A stretch of DNA of 64,000 bases, from contig CAVPPH010000010.1 of the NCBI GenBank assembly GCA_963707275.1, positions 62,001 to 126,000 on the forward strand, given 5' to 3'. This DNA is from JACKBK01 sp963707275. GTDB taxonomy: Bacteria; Chloroflexota; Anaerolineae; JAAEKA01. A model generated the notes under the pieces. It was not told where the DNA came from. It ran no database searches and saw only the letters and a program-made list of their open reading frames with translations. Position 1 is the first letter of the stretch, and every line of letters starts with the position of its first letter. This document shows positions 16,375-24,211 of the stretch, in pieces. Position numbers and translations under genes: made by a program.

Positions 16375-17571
16375 ATGGCGATCCACAACCTCCAGATCAC
16401 GCAGCTCGACCCCAACAAAGCCTCGGACCGCAGCCGCCTGGTCAAGTTCGTGTTCAAGCTGTACAAGAATGATCCCTACTGGGTGCCCCCGCTGATCGGC
16501 GACCGCAAGAAGTTTCTCGACCCACAGAAAAATCCCTCGTTCGAGTATCTCAAGGTCGCCTATTTCGTGGCCGAGGCGGTAGTCATCCCCGAGAACAAGC
16601 CCAAGGGAACCATCACAGGCGGCATGGAGCAGGATGTGGGCATCATCGCTGCGGTGATCAATCCGCGCCACAACGAGACGCACGGCGACAAGATCGGTTT
16701 CTTTGGCTTGTTCGAGTGCATCAACAGCCACGAGGTGGCCGATGCGCTGTTGGACGCCGCGGCAGGCTGGCTGCGCGGGCAGGGCCACGTTGCCATGCGC
16801 GGTCCGGTGACATTCACCATGACCGACGAAGTCGGCCTGCTGGTGGACGGCTTCAACGACGAGCCGCGTATCCTGATGCCATACAACCCGCCTTATTATC
16901 CTGAGATGCTGGAGGCACACGGGTTGAAGGGAGTTATGGACTTGTACGCCTGGAAATGGGACATGGTTGCACAGTACGAAGGCAAGGCCGAGAACCTGCC
17001 GCCGAAGCTGGTGCGCGTCATGGAGAAGCTCAAGCAGCGCGGCAACCTGACGCTGCGCAAGATGGACATGAAGGACTTCGACAACGAAGTCGAGAAGGTC
17101 AAGATCATCTACCGGGCAGCGTGGGAAGCCAATTGGGGTGCGGTGCCGATCACTGACCATGAATTGGACCATTACGCGGCCGACATGAAACAGATACTGG
17201 ACCCCGATCTGGTCTTCTTCGTGGAAATCGAAGGTGAGACCATCGGCATGTCTCTAACCCTGCCTGATGCCAACTTCGTGCTGAAGAAGATGAAGGGCCA
17301 TGTCTTCCCCTTTGGCATCATCCAGGCGCTGCGCTACCAGAACAAGATCAACTGGGGACGGGTCTGGGCGCTGGGCGTGTTGCCCGAGTATCGCCATCTC
17401 GGCGCGGACGGCGTCATGATCTATGAGACAGCCAAGTCCGCGATGGAGAAGGGCTACCGCTACATGGAGGCGAGCTGGATTCTTGCCGACAATCTCGACA
17501 TGAACCGGCTCATCGAGAATCTGGGCGCGCAGCTCTATAAGACCTATCGGGTGTTTGAGATGGAGTTGTAA
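16375..17571 (+). CDS. GNAT-family N-acetyltransferase-like protein
   Basis: 398 residues from ATG 16375 with AGAAGGAG upstream. An N-terminal region with NDPYWVPPLIGDRKKFLDPQKNPSFEY is followed by a GNAT fold: GKIGFFGLFECI, the MTDEVGLLVDGF region, and a C-terminal acetyl-CoA-binding segment (RVWALGVLPEYRHLGADGVMIYETAKSAMEKGY, about residues 330-362). The sequence matches a widespread family of about 380-400-residue proteins of unknown substrate (YghO-like). It is monocistronic, with a purine-rich spacer before the convergent gene. Confidence 0.75.
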   Translation: MAIHNLQITQLDPNKASDRSRLVKFVFKLYKNDPYWVPPLIGDRKKFLDPQKNPSFEYLKVAYFVAEAVVIPENKPKGTITGGMEQDVGIIAAVINPRHNETHGDKIGFFGLFECINSHEVADALLDAAAGWLRGQGHVAMRGPVTFTMTDEVGLLVDGFNDEPRILMPYNPPYYPEMLEAHGLKGVMDLYAWKWDMVAQYEGKAENLPPKLVRVMEKLKQRGNLTLRKMDMKDFDNEVEKVKIIYRAAWEANWGAVPITDHELDHYAADMKQILDPDLVFFVEIEGETIGMSLTLPDANFVLKKMKGHVFPFGIIQALRYQNKINWGRVWALGVLPEYRHLGADGVMIYETAKSAMEKGYRYMEASWILADNLDMNRLIENLGAQLYKTYRVFEMEL

Positions 17572-17664
17572 GGGAGAGGGAAAGGAAAAGAGGAAACGGA
17601 GGGAATGGAAGGAAACCGGATGCCTGTGCTGCCGATTCTTGTGTGCGGGCCTCACGCGTCCGGC

Positions 17665-18156
17665 TTACGACTGTTCGCGGAGGATTCGTAGCGCTGTCTC
17701 GACCGCCCCTGCGGCCGTGGCGGCGTGATGGATTGGCAATGGCTGGCCGCTGCCGTCAACTGCCTGCCAGGTGTTGATGCCGACCACCGGGCGTCCGAAT
17801 TTACAGGCGAACGCGATCTCCGACAGCGTGCCATACTCGCCGCCAACCGCGATGACGGCCTGGGCCGTGCGCATCAGCACGGTATTGCGCGCCTCGCCCA
17901 GCCCGGTGACAACCGGCAGCGCCACCCACGGATTGGCATCGCGGGCGTCTTCACCCGGCAGGATGCCGACCACAAGTCCGCCAGCTTGCGCCGCGCCACG
18001 GCTGGCTGCTTCCATCACCCCGCCGCGCCCGCCGGTCAGCAACACCGCGCCGGCCGATGCCAGCAGCCGACCCACCTCCTCCGCGATGGTTGCCTCCGTT
18101 TCGCTGCACGCCCCGCCGCCGATAACGGCCACCCGCGGCCCGATTGTGACCCTCAT
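17665..18156 (-). CDS. LOG/Rossmann-fold protein (TIGR00725-like)
   Basis: 163 residues. VAVIGGGACSETEATIAEEVGRLLA opens a Rossmann fold; LLTGGRGGVMEAASRGA is the lysine-decarboxylase-like GGRGGVMEA motif, and GEYGTLSEIAFA the second signature (normally GGxGTxxE). Relatives include cytokinin riboside monophosphate phosphoribohydrolases and DprA-like proteins. The short length and motif set place it in the TIGR00725 group of unknown substrate. It is transcribed with thpR, overlapping it by 4 bp. Confidence 0.8.
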   Translation of the reverse strand: MRVTIGPRVAVIGGGACSETEATIAEEVGRLLASAGAVLLTGGRGGVMEAASRGAAQAGGLVVGILPGEDARDANPWVALPVVTGLGEARNTVLMRTAQAVIAVGGEYGTLSEIAFACKFGRPVVGINTWQAVDGSGQPLPIHHAATAAGAVETALRILREQS

Positions 18157-18746
18157 TCGTCAGTTCCGCTCAGCCTGGCTCGCGCCAGAGCCGTATGGAC
18201 TGCGCCACCGGGACGCAGGTCGCTTTGAAACAGGACCACCTCTGCAATAGGTACGGTTCCCAGCAATCCCACCTCGATTTGAGCAAGCGCGGCAGCCAAC
18301 TTCTCCCGATCGCCGCTCGAAATATTCTTGTTGACCCGACCTAGCGTCAAGTGTGGCGAGAAGCGACGCTTTTCCTTTTCATAGTCCAGCCGCGTTAGCT
18401 GCAGGTCAACCGCGCGCTGCAAACCGGCCAGCGCCTTCGGCGCGTCCGGCACGCCAACCCATAGCACGCTGGCGCGCCGCGGGTTAGGAAAGCAGCCGAA
18501 GCCCGCGACGGTTAAGCTGAAAGGCGCAAAACCGCCTGCCGCCGTGGCCATCGCCTGCGCGATGGGATCGACCCGGTCAGCCGGTGTGTCCCCCAGAAAT
18601 TTCAACGTCAGGTGAATGCCGTCAGGATTCGTCCAGCGGACTGCCTTCGGCGGCACGACCCGACGCAAATCCGCCTGGACGCTGGCCAGAGCCGTGCGCA
18701 CGTCAGCAGTCAGTTCAATGGCGATAAACAGACGAAGGGACTGCAT
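18153..18746 (-). CDS. thpR: RNA 2',3'-cyclic phosphodiesterase
   Basis: 197 residues with the two catalytic HxTx motifs of the 2H phosphoesterase family: HLTLKF at 45-50 and HLTLGR at 132-137. Start RLFIAIEL is typical. The enzyme opens 2',3'-cyclic phosphate ends of RNA, and was originally described as a 2'-5' RNA ligase. First gene of a two-gene operon with the LOG-like protein (ATGA overlap). Confidence 0.9.
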   Translation of the reverse strand: MQSLRLFIAIELTADVRTALASVQADLRRVVPPKAVRWTNPDGIHLTLKFLGDTPADRVDPIAQAMATAAGGFAPFSLTVAGFGCFPNPRRASVLWVGVPDAPKALAGLQRAVDLQLTRLDYEKEKRRFSPHLTLGRVNKNISSGDREKLAAALAQIEVGLLGTVPIAEVVLFQSDLRPGGAVHTALARARLSGTDE

Positions 18747-18772
18747 GACGTATGACGTATGACAAGCTACGT

Positions 18773-19984
18773 CTAGGGTTGCCAGACAGGTGAACCGTCA
18801 CGGAACGGATTGTTTGTCACGTTCTGTTCACTTGTCCCGTCTACCTTCATCACGTAGATATCACTCTGGCGGCCATCGTAGTCTACATAGGCGATTCTGG
18901 AGCCGTCCGGCGACCAAACGGCGTTTCCCCTCCAGTTTGGCGAAGGTGCGTTCAGGTGAGTCAGTCCGGAACCGTCGGCATTCATAAGAGCAATGCTTGT
19001 AAGAGTATGGCTGCTGCTGAAAGCCGTAAAAGCGATTTGGTCTCCATCTGGCGACCATGCCGGAAAATCATCCCAACCCAGTCGATGCGTGAGATTCTCT
19101 AGCCCGGTTCCATCGGCATTCATGAGACAGATCTCAAAGTCGTCATTGACAAGCGCAACAAAGACGATCTTGGTTCCATCTGGCGACCAGGCACTACTGT
19201 GGGCTGACACGTAAGCAAAAGGCAGTTCCGCCGTAAGATTGGTGAGTTCACTCCCGTCCGTCTTAACAACATAGACATAGCTGGCGCTGTCCTGGTAAGA
19301 GGAATAGGCCAGTTGGGTACTGTCAGGTGACCAACTGGGCACAGAATTACATGCCGAACCGGTCGTTAGTCTGGTCAGGGCGGTGCCATCAGCGTTTATG
19401 ACATAAACATCGCAAACGTCGCCTCCATAGATAAGATCCAAGGCGAGTTTGGTTCCGTCGGGTGACCATACCAATGTGCCTCCCCATCCTAACCCACCCC
19501 TAAGCAGCGTCAGACCTTGGCCTTCAGCTGTCGCAAGGTAGATTGCATAGTCGCGCGTGTCATAGTTGTAGGAGGTAAAAGCTACCTTGGTTCCGTCTGG
19601 AGACCAGGTAGGATGCAGATCCAGAGCATTAGGGTTATTAGAGAGGTTTGCCAAACCCGTTCCGTCGACGCGAACGGTGTATATATCCTCGTTGCGATAC
19701 TGAGGACTGGGACGGTCCGAAACGAAAGCCAGTCGCCTTACAGAAGGTTGCGAGTTTACCACCGGCATCCACACTGTGAAGACGAAAGTATCCGAGATTG
19801 CCGGCCTGGCATTGGAGGAAACTCGAGCACCAGCTTCAGGCAGTTCTTGAAGCAAATTGAAACCGCGACGTCCGTCAGACAAGGCACTTCCACCGACGAA
19901 AAGATACAGCGCCAGCAGCAAACCAACCGAGAACACGAATGGGCCAATCAATTTGGGACCTGGTCGAACATGCTGATCTTGCAT
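18773..19984 (-). CDS. TolB-like beta-propeller (PD40 repeats), membrane-anchored
   Basis: 403 residues. One transmembrane segment lies at about residues 13-30 (LIGPFVFSVGLLLALYLFVG), then a short region holding FTVWMPVVNSQ, then at least six PD40 blades each carrying WSPDGT(K/R/Q)(I/V/L)AF, for example near 19610, 19460, 19330, 19190, 19045 and 18905. Each blade also has a NADG(T/S)xLxxLT turn. TolB-type propellers outside the Tol-Pal system are usually protein-binding or act as sensors; nothing ties this one to Tol. The VWMPVV stretch resembles the YLPLIL/WLPTLI motif of the large exported protein at 30-36 kb. Confidence 0.8.
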   Translation of the reverse strand: MQDQHVRPGPKLIGPFVFSVGLLLALYLFVGGSALSDGRRGFNLLQELPEAGARVSSNARPAISDTFVFTVWMPVVNSQPSVRRLAFVSDRPSPQYRNEDIYTVRVDGTGLANLSNNPNALDLHPTWSPDGTKVAFTSYNYDTRDYAIYLATAEGQGLTLLRGGLGWGGTLVWSPDGTKLALDLIYGGDVCDVYVINADGTALTRLTTGSACNSVPSWSPDSTQLAYSSYQDSASYVYVVKTDGSELTNLTAELPFAYVSAHSSAWSPDGTKIVFVALVNDDFEICLMNADGTGLENLTHRLGWDDFPAWSPDGDQIAFTAFSSSHTLTSIALMNADGSGLTHLNAPSPNWRGNAVWSPDGSRIAYVDYDGRQSDIYVMKVDGTSEQNVTNNPFRDGSPVWQP

Positions 19985-20170
19985 TGGTACGCCTCAATGG
20001 TGGACCATTGTTCGGACAGTCATTCGAACTATCTGAAAACTGGCTTAAGGTGTTCAGTCATCAATAGTCCCAGCAACTATATACTAGCACGCAAGCTCTT
20101 CGTGCGCAAGGCATTGCGCAGTTCCTTGTAGCGGCGAACACCTGTAGGCGTTTGTGAACCCAACCGGATA
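19985..20170. other. Intergenic spacer without recognisable features
   Basis: AT-richer sequence between the 5' end of the TolB-like gene and the 3' end of the UbiD gene. I see no gene, strong promoter or hairpin. Confidence 0.4.
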
Positions 20171-21499
20171 TCATGCGTATCGACTCACATCCGCTCTGGG
20201 AAAGGGCACCCGCTGGAACTCGTGCAGCCGCGTGCAACCGTCGGACTGATCCCACGGGATGGTCGCGTCCAGAGCCATCTTGGCGCTGCGGCTTTTCTGG
20301 CCGGGAACGTGGGTCGCCGACGGGTCCAGCGATGATGAAGGTTGGTCCTCCCACAGCATCAGATCGCGGTCGGCCTGGAAGCGCGTCGCAATCGCCCACT
20401 CCACGTCGTGCGGGTCGTAGAGGTCGATGTCGTCGTCCACCACCACGACATGCTTCAGCGATCCGTGGCCTTGGAATGCTGCTTCAGCCGCCTTGCGCCC
20501 ATCGTCAGCGTGCTGCTTGTCGATCTGCACCACAGCATGTAGCCACGACGCGCCGCCCGGTGTGATGCTGACGTTGCGGCAGGTGCAGACGGCGTTGACC
20601 GCGGCATAGATGCTCGGCTCGCGTGGCATGCCCATCAGCAACTTGTGCTCCAGCATTCCCGGCAGCAGGGCGTGGTAAATGGCGTCGCGGCGGTGGGTGA
20701 TGCAGTCGATCTCGATCACCGGCTGCTGACGCACGATGTCCCAGGTCTCGGTCAGATCGACAAACGGCCCTTCGGCCACGGTGCGATGCGTGATCCGCCC
20801 TTCCAGCACGAACTCGGCCTCGGCCGGCACATGCAGGTCGTTAGTAAGACACTGGACCACCGGCGTTGGCGCCAGCGCGTTGGCGATGGACAGCTCGTCT
20901 ACACCGGGCGGCGGCGCCATGCTGGCCGCCAGAAGAACGTGCAGCGGCAGGCCGATGCAGATGGCAACCGGCAGATCGCCGGGCGTCTTCATGCGCGCGC
21001 TGTCAGTGCCGCGCCGCTCGACGATTCTTGCGGCGAGGTGGGTCGCGTCCAGCCGCAGGCAGCGGTGAAAACTGACGTTGGGCCCGCTGTCGGGGTCGTT
21101 GACGATGGCGATGGCAGCCGTCGCATACGGTCCGGCGTCGTCCGTGTAGTGTGTCAGGAAAGGGATGCGTCGCAGGTCCGGCGGCGACATCACCACTTGC
21201 TGACAAGGCGCGTCGGAGCCAGCGACCAGCGGCGGCGGCTGTGGAGCTGCGTAGGCGTCAGCGAGTCGAAAGACCAATTCATCGACCTGACAACCCAGCG
21301 CCAGCGCGAAATAGCGCCGATCCGAGCACTGGCCCGACAGCACCCGAAACTCGCTGCCCGCCACGTCGTTGAACAGCACCGGCCGCCCGTCCAGCGCCGC
21401 AATCACCGGCGCCATCTCCAGCCGCGGATTGACTGCCTTGTCGATCTCTGCCAGAAAGCCCAGCGTCTGAGATTGGTTGATGAACTCACGTAGTGTCAT
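20171..21499 (-). CDS. UbiD-family prenylated-FMN decarboxylase
   Basis: 442 residues. The N-terminal MTLREFINQSQTLGFLAEIDKAVNPRLEMAPVI and central CLRLDATHLAARI, LPVAICIGLPLHVLLAASMAPPPGVDELSIANAL, FVLEGRITHRTVAEGPFVDLTETWDIVR and the late HVVVVDDDIDLYDPHDVEWAIATRFQADRD are standard UbiD landmarks. These enzymes use prenylated FMN made by UbiX to decarboxylate aromatic or unsaturated acids. No ubiX or ubiquinone genes are nearby, so the substrate is open. It is flanked by GxxExxY-associated repeats on its upstream side. Confidence 0.88.
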   Translation of the reverse strand: MTLREFINQSQTLGFLAEIDKAVNPRLEMAPVIAALDGRPVLFNDVAGSEFRVLSGQCSDRRYFALALGCQVDELVFRLADAYAAPQPPPLVAGSDAPCQQVVMSPPDLRRIPFLTHYTDDAGPYATAAIAIVNDPDSGPNVSFHRCLRLDATHLAARIVERRGTDSARMKTPGDLPVAICIGLPLHVLLAASMAPPPGVDELSIANALAPTPVVQCLTNDLHVPAEAEFVLEGRITHRTVAEGPFVDLTETWDIVRQQPVIEIDCITHRRDAIYHALLPGMLEHKLLMGMPREPSIYAAVNAVCTCRNVSITPGGASWLHAVVQIDKQHADDGRKAAEAAFQGHGSLKHVVVVDDDIDLYDPHDVEWAIATRFQADRDLMLWEDQPSSSLDPSATHVPGQKSRSAKMALDATIPWDQSDGCTRLHEFQRVPFPRADVSRYA

Positions 21500-21514
21500 G
21501 AAGTACCTCGGATG

Positions 21515-21549
21515 ATTGACTCACAGATGGAAAGAAACACAGATGGCTT
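21515..21549. repeat. Inverted copy of the CACAGATGGAAAG repeat
   Basis: GACTCACAGATGGAAAGAAA and CACAGATGGCTTTC form a short-period run, the reverse complement of the repeats at 22440-22540. The two sets flank the GxxExxY gene in inverted orientation. Confidence 0.7.
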
Positions 21550-21565
21550 TCAATGGGTTGTCGAG

Positions 21566-22369
21566 TTAGTCGGGTGAGATGCCGTAGATTTGAAGCTGGT
21601 TCTTGCCGAAGTTTACAACCACACCCAGCCGCAAGCACAGGTTATTCATGAACGTCTTGGTGCGGGCGAACTCGTATTTGGGCGGAAACAAGGTCAGTGC
21701 ACCGACATTGACCAGTACTGTGTCAGCAACCAGCAGGTGATCACCGATGTGCTGGCTCAGCGGCTCACCATGCAGGCTCGCTTGAAGCTGAACGTCCGAA
21801 CGACAGGGAATCCCGTTGCATTCCAGTTCCACAGCAAGTGCTCGCCTGAAAGTAGTGGCTGGATATCCCAGCTCATGTTGCTGGTAGACCTGAAGAATGC
21901 TGTCTCGCACTCTGACAAGAATCGTTCGGTCCCACCTGTTGTGCACTGGTTTGATCTCGTCATAGTGCTCAAAAACATCAGGTTCTGGCTCTTGCCACAC
22001 CACACGCTTGATCTCAGCACTTAACGGCCCAAAATTGACGAGCAATCCGAGCTTCTTTTGCCACAGCTTCAGATAACGAATGATCTGGGCAAAGTGTGCT
22101 GGAGCAAAGCTGGTAAACGGCAGGACCTTGAGTTCGAGTATGAGGAGGTCCCACAGGATGAGGTCGCATTCGAACACATCAACGTCAACACCTCGATGCC
22201 TTAATGCAAGCCGAGGCTTGGACACGTATGGAATGCTTCTCGCCTCTACCAGGCGAATCAACCCCTGATGATAGGCCTCTTCGGGCCAACCGATCTTCAA
22301 TGCGTTATGGGTGTCGAATATCAGCCCTCGCGCCTCGTAGCTCAACTTATTCAGATGCTCATCGCGCAT
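21566..22369 (-). CDS. GxxExxY protein with a second, degenerate copy of the domain
   Basis: 267 residues from ATG 22369 (GGAGGGG just upstream). Residues 1-125 are a complete GxxExxY/PDDEXK_3 domain: GWPEEAY at 27-33, FECDLILWDLLILELKV with the D...ExK nuclease triad (Asp69, Glu79, Lys81), and the closing YLKLWQKKLGLLVNFG. Residues about 155-265 repeat the plan, but with GYPATTF in place of GxxExxY and VNVGA in place of the ExK, ending LCLRLGVVVNFG. So this is a tandem duplication with one active-looking and one catalytically dead half. The family is widespread and its function unsettled. Flanking inverted short repeats suggest it moves as a unit. Confidence 0.8.
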   Translation of the reverse strand: MRDEHLNKLSYEARGLIFDTHNALKIGWPEEAYHQGLIRLVEARSIPYVSKPRLALRHRGVDVDVFECDLILWDLLILELKVLPFTSFAPAHFAQIIRYLKLWQKKLGLLVNFGPLSAEIKRVVWQEPEPDVFEHYDEIKPVHNRWDRTILVRVRDSILQVYQQHELGYPATTFRRALAVELECNGIPCRSDVQLQASLHGEPLSQHIGDHLLVADTVLVNVGALTLFPPKYEFARTKTFMNNLCLRLGVVVNFGKNQLQIYGISPD

Positions 22370-22374
22370 GGCCC

Positions 22375-22540
22375 CTCCAAAAACCCATCTGCGAGTCACC
22401 TCCGCCTCCAACCGGCCAACGACACGCCCCCTCCAAAAACTCATCTGTGTTTCTTTCCATCTGTGAGTTAACTCCGCCTCGATCCGGCCAACGACACTAC
22501 CAAAAGGAAATCAGTGTTTCTTTCCATCTGTGAGTCAAAT
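22375..22540. repeat. Tandem degenerate repeat between GxxExxY and mevalonate kinase genes
   Basis: Three units of about 55-68 bp, each with CCAAAAA, then ATCTGTG / CATCTGTGAGT, then TCCGCCTC and CGGCCAACGACAC. The CCATCTGTGAGT core is the reverse complement of the run at 21515-21549. No coding potential. Confidence 0.7.
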
Positions 22541-23473
22541 CCGCCTCGGCGCAACGACCGTCACAACGACTCTGCGCGCGCCAGCAGCCGACAAAGCTGC
22601 CACCAGCGGCTCGGCCTCGTCGTCGCGCGCCAGCGCGATCATGTTACCGCCGCGGCCACCGCCGCTGAGCTTGGCACCCAGCGCGCCGGCTTCTCGCGCC
22701 GTGATGCACAGCCGGTCCAGCTCCGGGCTGGAAACGTTCATCTGCTGCAACAGCGCGTGGTTCTCGTCCATCAAACGGCCCAGCGCGCCGGTGTCGCCGA
22801 TCTGGATCGCGTCACGGGCTGCCACCACGATATGGCCCACAGCGTCAAACAACGCCTCGTAACGCGCCGGCTCAGCCTGCCAGCCGCGGCGCACATCGCC
22901 CACAGTGACGCTGGTCGGGCTGGCAATGCCGGTGTCGCCGATCACCAGCGTGACGGGCCGGGCGACGGCGAACGGCTCCGGCGGCTGGCCGCGCACGAAC
23001 CAGACCGGCTGCTCGTAAGCCACCACGGTGTTGTCGATGCCGCTGGGCGTGCCGTGAAACAGTCGCTCACTCTCGAACACCAGCGCCGATATCTCTGAGG
23101 CGGTCAGGAACCGGCCCGCGGCAGCAGCGATAGCGCGCACGATCGCGGTGGCCGCCGCCGCGCCGCTGCCCAGCCCGCTGCTAACCGGAATCGTGCTGCG
23201 CAGGATGATATGCCAGTCCGGCGTGGCAATTTCCAGGGCATCCAACGTCGTTCGCGTCACAAGCGCCAGCGGCTGCATGGTCGGCTCGCCGGTCACCGGC
23301 ACGGTCTGACCGATGTCGTGCAAATCCAGCACGCAGCCGCTGCCGGGCGTCCCTGGCGTGACTGTCGCCGTCGCCGTAAGCTGGCTGACCGGCGCAGCGA
23401 TAGCCGGTCGCCCGTAGACCACCGCGTGCTCGCCGAAGAGAATGATCTTGCCCGGTGCGCTGCCAGTCTTCAT
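22535..23473 (-). CDS. mvk: Mevalonate kinase
   Basis: 312 residues, GHMP kinase fold. SAPGKIILFGEHAVVYG is motif 1, IPVSSGLGSGAAAATA (about 95-110) the ATP-binding motif 2, ESERLFHGTPSGIDNTV (134-150) carries the catalytic Asp147 in the mevalonate-kinase-specific GxPSGxDNT, and GAKLSGGGRGGNMIAL is motif 3. It phosphorylates mevalonate at O5 in isoprenoid synthesis. No other pathway gene is adjacent. The mevalonate route is known in a subset of Chloroflexota, consistent with the inferred origin. Confidence 0.93.
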   Translation of the reverse strand: MKTGSAPGKIILFGEHAVVYGRPAIAAPVSQLTATATVTPGTPGSGCVLDLHDIGQTVPVTGEPTMQPLALVTRTTLDALEIATPDWHIILRSTIPVSSGLGSGAAAATAIVRAIAAAAGRFLTASEISALVFESERLFHGTPSGIDNTVVAYEQPVWFVRGQPPEPFAVARPVTLVIGDTGIASPTSVTVGDVRRGWQAEPARYEALFDAVGHIVVAARDAIQIGDTGALGRLMDENHALLQQMNVSSPELDRLCITAREAGALGAKLSGGGRGGNMIALARDDEAEPLVAALSAAGARRVVVTVVAPRRI

Positions 23474-23650
23474 GCTGCGAGTATAACACAGGAATCACGA
23501 CTGGCGGAACCAAGGGTGAAGGAGGAGTCAGGCATCCGCAGATGCCAGGCAGCAACAACGTGTCATTGCCGCGCAGTTACGATGCCGGGTTTGCGGGGGC
23601 GATGTCCATCACCGGTCAGGAAGGGCAGATTGAACACCAACGTTCGAGCC
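23474..23650. other. Intergenic spacer
   Basis: 177 bp upstream of mvk and downstream of the MOSC gene. No gene, convincing promoter or hairpin was identified. Confidence 0.4.
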
Positions 23651-24211
23651 TCACACAGGTTCAAGACAGCGGTGCGGCTCCGGCGGAAGCTCGACGCGGA
23701 TCGAGTTGCCGGCGCGCACGTCGCCGCTGACAATGACGACCGCCATCACGCCCGCCTTGCGAACGAGGTTGCCATCCCGGTCGCGATCCAGCACGGCTGC
23801 CAACAAGCCAGGTTGGAAATCGTCCAGTTGGTAACAGGGATTGCGCAGGCCGGTGATCTCGACGACCGCGGCGTCGCCCAGAGTTAGCCGCGCGCCGGTT
23901 GGCAAGGCCAGCAGATCAACGCCCCTGGTCGTGACGTTCTCTCCCATCTGCCCAGGCGCGACCTGGAAACCCGCCGCGCACAGTTCCTCATGCAGCTCGC
24001 TATGGATCAAATGCACCTGGCGCAGGTTGAGTTGCTCTGGATCGCGCGTCATGCGCGACCGATGTTTGACCGTCGTGCCTGCGTGTACGTCACCCTCGAC
24101 ACCCAACCCTGCCAGCAGGGCAATACTTGCCCGGTTCGGCTTGCTGAAGGTGTATGAACCGCTGCTGCTTACCGCAATCACCGTTCCATCCGCCTGTTCA
24201 TATGCCGTCAT
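23651..24211 (-). CDS. MOSC-domain protein
   Basis: 186 residues. GLGVEGDVHAGTTVKHRSR, LNLRQVHLIHSELHEEL, APGQMGENVTTRGVDLLALPTGARLTLGDAAVVEITGLRNPCYQLD are the conserved segments of MOSC domains; Cys126 in RNPC is the cysteine proposed to carry sulfur or bind the molybdenum-sulfur site. These proteins resemble the C-terminus of Moco sulfurase and the reductases YiiM/YcbX. It starts within the last 14 bp of the MutS-like gene and is probably cotranscribed with it. Confidence 0.88.
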   Translation of the reverse strand: MTAYEQADGTVIAVSSSGSYTFSKPNRASIALLAGLGVEGDVHAGTTVKHRSRMTRDPEQLNLRQVHLIHSELHEELCAAGFQVAPGQMGENVTTRGVDLLALPTGARLTLGDAAVVEITGLRNPCYQLDDFQPGLLAAVLDRDRDGNLVRKAGVMAVVIVSGDVRAGNSIRVELPPEPHRCLEPV

